DNA of 14,396 bases, taken from NCBI GenBank assembly GCA_047616325.1, contig JBLHGN010000067.1, positions 1 to 14,396 of the forward strand, read 5' to 3'. Made by a program: the position numbers and the translations under genes. How positions within the stretch are numbered: the stretch's first letter is position 1; each line of letters starts with the position of its first letter. Below the pieces are notes generated by a model. It worked only from the letters and a program-made list of their open reading frames with translations, had not been told where the DNA came from and did not search any database. This stretch comes from JBLHGN01 sp047616325 (GTDB lineage: Bacteria; Pseudomonadota; Gammaproteobacteria; Pseudomonadales; Cellvibrionaceae). Below, piece by piece: positions 1 through 5,016 of this stretch.

Positions 1-35
1 CATGGTATAACTAGTGCCCATCCATAAATAGGACT

Positions 36-131
36 CTACTTCGGTGCAATTAGAACGGCCACCTTCACACCTCTAGATGGTGTGGCTTGCAATAAGCAAA
101 CGCCTGTATCTAGCAATGCAAATCTGTTCAT
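36..131 (-). CDS. 31-residue micropeptide ORF in repeat copy 1
   Basis: The ATG at 131 follows a purine-rich ribosome binding site (gggggag, 6 bases upstream). The product has 31 residues, begins MNRFALLDTGVCLLQ and ends VLIAPK. The homologous frame in copy 2 begins MDRFTSQDTGVCLLQ. The DTGVCLLQ core is identical although two codons differ synonymously (TGC/TGT and TTG/CTG). One cysteine is present, and there is no signal peptide or clear membrane segment. I do not recognise the family. It may be a genuine micropeptide carried by the repeat, or repeat sequence that happens to stay open. Confidence 0.35.
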   Translation of the reverse strand: MNRFALLDTGVCLLQATPSRGVKVAVLIAPK

Positions 132-157
132 TTTAACTCCCCCTCGCGACGAGCCAT
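128..157 (-). CDS. 9-codon mini-ORF in repeat copy 1
   Basis: The frame encodes MARREGELK and ends in TGA that overlaps the ATG of the next mini-ORF (an ATGA overlap at 131-128). The equivalent frame in copy 2 encodes MARRKGK from the same position. Its start codon lies inside the terminal inverted repeat, and I see no ribosome binding site. It could be a leader frame coupling translation to the next one, or an accident. Very short; low confidence as a real gene. Confidence 0.2.
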   Translation of the reverse strand: MARREGELK

Positions 158-330
158 TTATGGACGGGCACTAGCTAGGTTATCGGCTGTAATGATGGAA
201 TCTTTACCCCCATCTCAGGCATGTTGGTAAGTGCATGCGGACGTATTTTCGGGTAGCATAGCCGGCTCGATTGCGACCCCATCTTTCATCAAAACCTGCG
301 TATATTGCGCGTAATGCGGACCAAAGTGCC

Positions 331-1389
331 ATGCCCGAAACACCCCCAGCCCAGGTAACCGAATTAACACTTACCGCTCCCGACGATTGGCATATTCATT
401 TGCGGGACGGCGCCTCACTGGCCTACACGGTACCGCACGCAGCGCGCGAGTTTGCTCGCGCCATTATTATGCCCAACCTAGTACCGCCAGTTACTAACGC
501 CGCTGAGGCCCTGGCTTACAAAGCCAGAATCGTCGACCAAATACCTTCGGAATGCACCTTTGACCCCTTGATGGTGCTGTACCTCACCGACCTTAGCGAT
601 GCCGCCACCATTACCCAAGCCCATGCTGCTGGTGTGGTGGCGTGCAAGCTATACCCGGCTGGCGCTACCACTAATTCAGACTCCGGCGTTACCTCCATAG
701 AGAAAATATATGGCGCACTAGAGGCTATGCAAAAGCACAATATGCCCCTGCTTATTCACGGTGAAGTGACCGATGCGGCTATCGACATTTTTGACCGCGA
801 AGCAACGTTTATTGCGCGCACGCTTATACCGCTAATCGCACGGTTTCCCGCACTGAAGGTTGTGTTGGAGCACATAACAACACAAGAAGCAGTAGACTTT
901 GTTAGCGGTGCGGGCCCTGCAGTGGCGGCAACCATTACCGCGCACCACCTGCTGTACAATCGCAACCATATGCTCGCCGGAGGCATTCGTCCCCACCTAT
1001 ACTGCCTACCCATACTTAAGCGAGGCAAACATCAAAGCGCATTAATTAGTGCCGCCACCAGCGGCAATCCAAAATTTTTCTTAGGCACCGATTCTGCCCC
1101 ACATGCGCGCAGTAAAAAAGAAGCCGCCTGCGGCTGCGCTGGCAGTTATACCGCGTTTGCCGCGCTCGCTTTCTACGCACAGGTATTTGAGCAGGCCGAC
1201 GCACTGGACAAACTTGAAGCCTTTGCCAGTTTTTACGGGCCAGACTTCTACCAGCTAGAACGCAACACCTCTCAAGTTACCCTGCAAAGGAAGGCCTGGC
1301 AGGTGCCCACTTCCTTCGATTTTGGCGACGATGTAATCGTGCCTGTACATGCAGGTGAAGCATTGCAATGGAGTGTAAGACACCCCTAA
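331..1389 (+). CDS. pyrC: Dihydroorotase (class II, PyrC type)
   Basis: Zinc enzyme that cyclises N-carbamoyl-aspartate to dihydroorotate in de novo pyrimidine synthesis, in the cytoplasm. With the ATG at 331 the protein has 352 residues, near the usual 345 or so. The metal site is complete: HIHLRD (H21, H23), the carboxylated lysine in CKLYPAGATTNSDSGV (K106), H143 in LLIHGEV, H181 in LEHITT, and the aspartate of GTDSAPH near residue 254. All four residues I numbered are shifted by four from E. coli PyrC. A TTG at 271 would add 20 residues absent from the family, so I chose 331, although the ribosome binding site there is weak. rnt follows after 79 bases on the same strand, so the two may be cotranscribed. 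Identity is secure. Confidence 0.96.
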   Translation: MPETPPAQVTELTLTAPDDWHIHLRDGASLAYTVPHAAREFARAIIMPNLVPPVTNAAEALAYKARIVDQIPSECTFDPLMVLYLTDLSDAATITQAHAAGVVACKLYPAGATTNSDSGVTSIEKIYGALEAMQKHNMPLLIHGEVTDAAIDIFDREATFIARTLIPLIARFPALKVVLEHITTQEAVDFVSGAGPAVAATITAHHLLYNRNHMLAGGIRPHLYCLPILKRGKHQSALISAATSGNPKFFLGTDSAPHARSKKEAACGCAGSYTAFAALAFYAQVFEQADALDKLEAFASFYGPDFYQLERNTSQVTLQRKAWQVPTSFDFGDDVIVPVHAGEALQWSVRHP

Positions 1390-1468
1390 GGCAGTCGAGA
1401 TTAGCGCAAGAAAAATATAGAGCAAGCAAACATTTACTAATGCCGAGACATTTCGGCTGGAATTCATT

Positions 1469-2164
1469 GTGCAACAAAAAAATGACACACTTACACCAAC
1501 AAAAGCCCCTATCGCTCAGCGCTTTCGAGGCTTTTTACCCGTTATTATCGACGTAGAAACCGGCGGCTTTAATTGCGCCACCGACGCCATGCTGGAAATT
1601 GCAGCAGTGACTGTAAGAATGAACGATCAGGGCTTGTTAGTACGGGACAAAACCTACGATTTTCACGTAGATCCATTCGAAGGAGCCAACATAGAGCAGT
1701 CGGCGCTAGACTTTACTGGCATCGACCTCGAAGACGAAGCTCGCCAGTCGGTTCCAGAACTTCACGCTATGAGCGAAATTTTTCAAGCCATCCGTAAAGA
1801 AATAAAAGAACACAGTTGCAATCGCGCTGTTTTGGTAGGCCACAACGCCCATTTCGATTTGGGGTTTATCAACGCCGCTGTTGCCCGCTGCGACATCAAG
1901 CGCAACCCCTTCCACCCCTTCTCCTGCTTCGATACGGCCACTCTATCCGGGCTCGCGTTCGGCCACACAGTGCTCGCACGCACCTGTCAAATTGCCGGCT
2001 TCGATTTCTGTAATAAAGCGGCTCACTCAGCCGCCTATGATGCAGAAAAGACCGCCGACTTATTTTGCGTTATCGTAAATCGCTGGCAAGAGCTGGGAGG
2101 CTGGCCGCTGCCGCCGGTAGAAGCCGAAGAGACCTCAACCAGCGCACCCGACAGTGATAAATAA
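1469..2164 (+). CDS. rnt: Ribonuclease T
   Basis: 3'-to-5' exonuclease that trims the CCA end of tRNAs and the 3' ends of 5S and 23S rRNA and other stable RNAs; it acts as a dimer in the cytoplasm. The DEDDh active site is intact: D28 and E30 in VIIDVETGGFN, D130 in GHNAHFDLGF, H186 and D191 in HSAAYDAEKT. Family landmarks RFRGF, KRNPFHPF and NRWQELGGWPL are present. The 231-residue length slightly exceeds E. coli RNase T (215) because of a longer start and tail. The start is GTG; the next in-frame ATG falls after the first catalytic motif, so GTG is preferred. pyrC lies 79 bases upstream and a strong terminator follows 12 bases after the stop. Confidence 0.95.
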   Translation: MQQKNDTLTPTKAPIAQRFRGFLPVIIDVETGGFNCATDAMLEIAAVTVRMNDQGLLVRDKTYDFHVDPFEGANIEQSALDFTGIDLEDEARQSVPELHAMSEIFQAIRKEIKEHSCNRAVLVGHNAHFDLGFINAAVARCDIKRNPFHPFSCFDTATLSGLAFGHTVLARTCQIAGFDFCNKAAHSAAYDAEKTADLFCVIVNRWQELGGWPLPPVEAEETSTSAPDSDK

Positions 2165-2176
2165 ATGCTAAAACAC

Positions 2177-2214
2177 TAAAAAGCCCCGTTTGCTTGCACA
2201 AACGGGGCTTTTTA
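2177..2214. terminator. Bidirectional terminator between rnt and peroxiredoxin
   Basis: A perfect 16-bp stem (2177-2192 with 2199-2214) and a 6-base loop. The GC-rich centre gccccgttt is flanked by A5 on the left and T5 on the right, so it has a U-tract on both strands. It lies between the convergent stops of rnt and the peroxiredoxin gene and should serve both. Confidence 0.92.
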
Positions 2215-2256
2215 TTTGCTCTCGCCCTAGGCAGGGAAGAGATATAAACACACCAA

Positions 2257-2859
2257 TTAAAGCTGATCGGCATTCTCTGACAGGTACTTGGCAACACCAG
2301 CGGGTGATGCGTCCATACCTTTGTCACCATCTTTCCAGCCTGCAGGGCACACTTCACCGTGCTCTTGATGGAAGGCCAAGGCATCGACCATACGTAACAT
2401 TTCATCGACATTGCGCCCGAGAGGTAGGTCATTGACCACTTGATGACGCACCAAACCTTCTTCGTCGATCAAGAAAGAGCCGCGATACGCTACACCACCT
2501 TCCGATTCAACATCGTAGGCCTTACATATGGCGTGAGTCATATCGGCTACCAAGGTATAGTTTACTGGACCTATGCCGCCGTCATTAATGGCGGTGTTGC
2601 GCCAAGCATTGTGAGAAAAATGCGAATCGATAGAGACGCCCAATACCACGGTGTTACGCTTTTCAAACTCGGCAATACGGTGATCAAAGGCCAACAACTC
2701 GCTAGGGCATACAAAAGTGAAGTCTAAAGGGTAGAAAAAAACTACCGCCTTTTTGCCTTTTGTTGCCTCGGCAAAGTTAAATTCATCTACGATTTCACCA
2801 TTGCCTAAAACAGCTGGTGCGGTAAAGTCTGGAGCTGGTTTTCCAACTAATACGCCCAT
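2257..2859 (-). CDS. Typical 2-Cys peroxiredoxin (AhpC/TSA family)
   Basis: Thiol peroxidase that reduces hydrogen peroxide and organic hydroperoxides in the cytoplasm and is recycled by thioredoxin or a similar reductant. The 200-residue protein has the peroxidatic cysteine C51 in DFTFVCPSELLAF and the resolving cysteine C171 in EVCPAGW, as in typical 2-Cys enzymes. GGIG and a C-terminal KYL resemble the GGLG and YF motifs linked to sensitivity to overoxidation. I chose the ATG at 2859 because GAGGAG lies 6 bases before it and MGVLVGKPAPDF fits the family start; an in-frame start at 2874 adds five unneeded residues. It is convergent with rnt and divergent from bfd. I have not assigned a symbol because ahpC, tsaA and prx are used inconsistently for this group. 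Confidence 0.93.
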   Translation of the reverse strand: MGVLVGKPAPDFTAPAVLGNGEIVDEFNFAEATKGKKAVVFFYPLDFTFVCPSELLAFDHRIAEFEKRNTVVLGVSIDSHFSHNAWRNTAINDGGIGPVNYTLVADMTHAICKAYDVESEGGVAYRGSFLIDEEGLVRHQVVNDLPLGRNVDEMLRMVDALAFHQEHGEVCPAGWKDGDKGMDASPAGVAKYLSENADQL

Positions 2860-3227
2860 AATATCTCCTCTCAATTAAGTAGTTTCAACAAAAAAAATGT
2901 TAGGTTCGAACGCTATATCTCACTTGTGCCTCAACGGCCTTAACCGACCCAGAAAAGCGTTCTTCGCTTCAATCCAAATCACAATGGCACATTGACCAAG
3001 ATAAATCGCCACGAACTCGGCGAGAGTATCATACCCCCCCCCTTTACTGAACCCCATTGATTTTGCACATAAGGCTTATAGCTTTTCTTAAAGTACCACC
3101 TAGGTTTCACAATAAAACACTTTAACCTGAACAAATAACAATCAAAAACCTTAAATATAATTGACAATCATTCGTATTTGCATTAACTTTAACATATCAA
3201 ACCATAACACTTTTGAGCTTTAGAACC
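2860..3227. other. Divergent intergenic region between peroxiredoxin and bfd
   Basis: This 368-bp stretch holds no gene. On the left is the peroxiredoxin ribosome binding site (ctcctctc at 2864-2871 on the plus strand). In the middle is a run of nine C at 3034-3042. On the right is an AT-rich part with a Fur-like site and a candidate promoter for bfd. A short minus-strand open frame across 2979-3167 has no homology I recognise and is not called. Confidence 0.6.
3161..3188 (+). promoter_or_regulatory. Probable Fur box overlapping the bfd promoter
   Basis: A consensus -35 (ttgaca, 3161-3166) is followed after 17 bases by a weak -10 (taactt, 3184-3189). Across the spacer, tgacaatcattcgtatttgc (3162-3181) resembles the Fur consensus built on gataatgataatcattatc. 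Bfd is induced under iron starvation and repressed by Fur in E. coli, so a Fur box here fits. The match is imperfect and no footprint exists. Confidence 0.55.
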
Positions 3228-3428
3228 ATGTACGTATGTCTATGTAAAGGCATTACCGATTCGCAAATTCGCGATGCTGTAAATTCTGGAGCCGAGAGCC
3301 TGCGGGCAGTGCGCGAAGAATTGGGCGTGGGCACCCAGTGCGGAAAATGCAATTGCGATACCCGCGACCTTATCAAGGCTACACTTGAAGATACCTCCAG
3401 AGCTGGATTGTTTTTCGAAGTCGCCTAG
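3228..3428 (+). CDS. bfd: Bacterioferritin-associated ferredoxin
   Basis: Small [2Fe-2S] protein that docks on bacterioferritin and passes electrons to its haem so that stored Fe(III) is released as Fe(II). The 66-residue product has the four cluster cysteines in the Bfd arrangement: C4 and C6 in MYVCLCKG, C38 and C41 in TQCGKCNCD. C43 is an additional cysteine. The ATG at 3228 gives the canonical MYVCLCKG start; an upstream in-frame TTG at 3213 would add five residues and is not supported. The ribosome binding site is weak. bfr follows 218 bases downstream on the same strand, the usual partner arrangement, and a probable Fur site lies about 45 bases upstream. Confidence 0.94.
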   Translation: MYVCLCKGITDSQIRDAVNSGAESLRAVREELGVGTQCGKCNCDTRDLIKATLEDTSRAGLFFEVA

Positions 3429-3646
3429 GCGCTACCTTCCCTTTCTTTAATCCTAATAAATTAAGCCGATTTCTTTACTAGCGCTAATTTCAGTCACAAG
3501 TGCACCGCTGTGCGTCTTTCTTTGCCTCAAGCACCAAATTCCAAACATCGCTAATTGACAGCCCCAGGCCTACGGGCCAGAATCCCCCCATTCGGTCGTA
3601 TGCAGCATTCGGCCCCGCAAGCAATTACTTTCCCCGGGAGAAACGC

Positions 3647-4117
3647 ATGAAAGGTGACGCAAAGGTCATTGAATTTTTAAACACGGTATTGGCCAATGAG
3701 CTGGTCGCCATCAATCAATATTTTTTGCACTCGCGCATGTACAAAGATTGGGGGCTAAAAGAACTTGCCGATTATGAGCACAAAGAATCCATCGAAGAAA
3801 TGCAGCATGCCGATATGCTAATTGAGCGCATTTTGTTTCTCGAAGGACTGCCAAACCTACAACACCTTGGCAAACTGCACATTGGCGAAAATACCAAAGA
3901 AATGCTCCAATGCGACCTGAAGCTGGAACTAATCGCCATACCCGACTTAAGAGACGCCATCGAATACTGCGAGAGTGTGCGCGACTATGTTTCCCGAGAC
4001 TTGTTCCAAAAAATTCTCGACAATGAAGAAGAACACGTGGACTGGATTGAAACTCAGATTGGCTTAATCGACAAAGTTGGCCTGGAAAATTACCTACAGT
4101 CTAAAATGAACGCTTAG
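3647..4117 (+). CDS. bfr: Bacterioferritin (haem-binding, ferroxidase active)
   Basis: Twenty-four-subunit iron storage protein that oxidises Fe(II) at a di-iron centre and deposits it as a ferric mineral in the cytoplasm. The product has 156 residues, the normal length. All ferroxidase ligands are present: E18, E51, H54, E94, E127 and H130. The haem ligand M52 is also present, so this is the haem-binding, Bfd-served type and not a plain ferritin. ATG at 3647 follows gggag at 3636-3640 with good spacing. The frame stays open upstream to a GTG at 3500, but those 49 residues do not resemble the family. The pairing with bfd, and the peroxiredoxin nearby, group iron storage with peroxide defence. 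The shared terminator at 4151-4195 ends the unit. Confidence 0.96.
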   Translation: MKGDAKVIEFLNTVLANELVAINQYFLHSRMYKDWGLKELADYEHKESIEEMQHADMLIERILFLEGLPNLQHLGKLHIGENTKEMLQCDLKLELIAIPDLRDAIEYCESVRDYVSRDLFQKILDNEEEHVDWIETQIGLIDKVGLENYLQSKMNA

Positions 4118-4150
4118 GGTTTAGTTGCCCTGGTGTGTATTGCAAACCTG

Positions 4151-4195
4151 TGATTGTAAAAAAGGCGACTCTTATAGTCGCCTTTTTTACAATCA
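4151..4195. terminator. Bidirectional terminator between bfr and the kinase operon
   Basis: A perfect 20-bp inverted repeat: 4151-4170 pairs with 4176-4195 around the 5-base loop cttat. The GC block ggcgact is bordered by A6 on one side and T6 on the other, so it can terminate transcription from both directions. It lies between the convergent ends of bfr and the gene at 4221. Confidence 0.93.
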
Positions 4196-4220
4196 AACAT
4201 TACCAGCAAGTTCTTAGGCT

Positions 4221-4679
4221 TCACTCCAAAATAGCAAAGGCGCCCAGAGGGTAGGAACGCTTGTCTTTTTCCCACTTGAATGACGATGGATCAATCATCG
4301 CCCCTAGCGGTAAACTTCTCTGTAAGTACAACTTATTGCCCGTACCGCTATCGAAGCTGACTTTTACAGAAGTACTAAAATCGTAGCCGATAACATCTTT
4401 TTCTTCCACGCCTACAGGGTTGGAAAAACGCTCACGTTGCTCCCCGGCATCTTCAATTTCGATAAGTGGGCTCTGCCAAATCACTAAATAGCGGTCACCC
4501 ACCGGACGCATCACACTAACCGTTAGCCCTGTTGGCGCTATAAAAAAACCGCCCACACCAATAAGCGCGCCTCGCCGCGGGATGGGACGAGCAAAGTCCA
4601 CCAAAAGTGCCGCTTCGTCATCGGACTCTGCACGGGCAAATAACTCACCTCCAATATAGTCGAGTAGATCGCCCTCCAC
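4221..4679 (-). CDS. Hypothetical protein, likely the C-terminal part of a TGA-split lipoprotein
   Basis: I do not recognise a family. The 152 residues from a GTG at 4679 begin MEGDLLDYIGGELFARAE (alpha-helical) and continue into a probable beta-rich domain with motifs such as RRGALIGVGGFFIAPTGL and GDRYLVIWQSPL, ending PLGAFAILE. There is no ATG, only a weak aaagag ahead of the GTG, and no signal peptide. The frame stays open upstream for 24 more codons up to the TGA that ends the lipoprotein gene, in the same frame. Those 24 residues (including HIIQAQIDSLKEFL) continue a helical pattern. One exported protein of about 253 residues interrupted by a nonsense codon is therefore plausible. Otherwise it is a separate cytoplasmic protein translated by coupling. 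Confidence 0.5.
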   Translation of the reverse strand: MEGDLLDYIGGELFARAESDDEAALLVDFARPIPRRGALIGVGGFFIAPTGLTVSVMRPVGDRYLVIWQSPLIEIEDAGEQRERFSNPVGVEEKDVIGYDFSTSVKVSFDSGTGNKLYLQRSLPLGAMIDPSSFKWEKDKRSYPLGAFAILE

Positions 4680-4751
4680 CAGAAACTCTTTAAGGCTGTC
4701 TATTTGCGCTTGGATAATGTGCGAATGCGCAAGCGAAGCTCGGACGATTCT

Positions 4752-4982
4752 TCAACTCGCGATGTTTTTTTCGGCACCCAGAATGGCCATAACACGTTTT
4801 AATTCGGCGTTATCTGCGGCCAAAGCTTGCTTTTCAGCCCGTAAATCACTGGCATTTACGGTAGCGGTAAACAGTTGGGCATCCAGTGCCCCCTTTTCAT
4901 TTTCTAGCTGCTTGATATCTGGCGGACCCTGACATGCTGCTAAAATTACGCAAGCACTGGCAACAATGATTTTTAGTCGCAT
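4752..4982 (-). CDS. Small coiled-coil lipoprotein
   Basis: The 76-residue product starts MRLKIIVASACVILAAC, a lipoprotein signal with lipobox LAAC, so it should be lipidated at C17 and anchored in the inner or outer membrane. The mature part (IKQLENEKGALDAQ through LRAEKQALAADNAELKRV) is a charged helix with heptad-like leucines, likely a coiled coil. I chose ATG 4982 because it gives a proper signal; an in-frame start at 5036 would overlap the kinase end and bury the signal. The kinase stop is 34 bases upstream, so the genes are probably cotranscribed. The frame continues after its TGA for 176 more codons, which suggests either a separate downstream gene or truncation of a longer lipoprotein. 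Confidence 0.65.
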   Translation of the reverse strand: MRLKIIVASACVILAACQGPPDIKQLENEKGALDAQLFTATVNASDLRAEKQALAADNAELKRVMAILGAEKNIAS

Positions 4983-5016
4983 GGATAAACCTATTTTAAA
5001 CTTGAATGAATAGGCA

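Larger units (their letters stand above)
11..174 (-). repeat. MITE-like repeat, copy 1 (inverted relative to copy 2)
   Basis: The segment is bounded by an imperfect inverted repeat: 11-32 (ctagtgcccatccataaata plus gg) matches the reverse complement of 154-174 (ccatttatggacgggcacta plus g) with one substitution and one extra base. Each end carries CTAG (11-14 and 171-174), which could be a 4-bp target duplication. Read on the minus strand, the element aligns along its whole length with 13849-14006. The longest identical blocks are 147-163, 97-111 and 20-33. It holds two small consecutive reading frames and no transposase, so it would be non-autonomous. Repetition and terminal symmetry are seen directly; the MITE label is inference. 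Confidence 0.75.

Noticed and set aside
11..174. Integron attC site or CRISPR-type repeat
   Set aside because: The ends do not show the attC core sites (GTTRRRY and RYYYAAC), there is no cassette array, and only two dispersed inverted copies exist, without spacers.
271..330. Upstream TTG start for pyrC
   Set aside because: The 20 added residues do not resemble the family start and no ribosome binding site precedes the TTG; the ATG at 331 fits better.
3500..3646. N-terminal extension of bacterioferritin from a GTG at 3500
   Set aside because: Residue numbering of all ligands matches the family exactly from ATG 3647, which has a good ribosome binding site.
4752..4754. Selenocysteine codon at the TGA in the lipoprotein frame
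   Set aside because: The codon follows a coiled coil with no redox motif, and I see no convincing selenocysteine insertion hairpin right after it; nonsense mutation or two genes are simpler.
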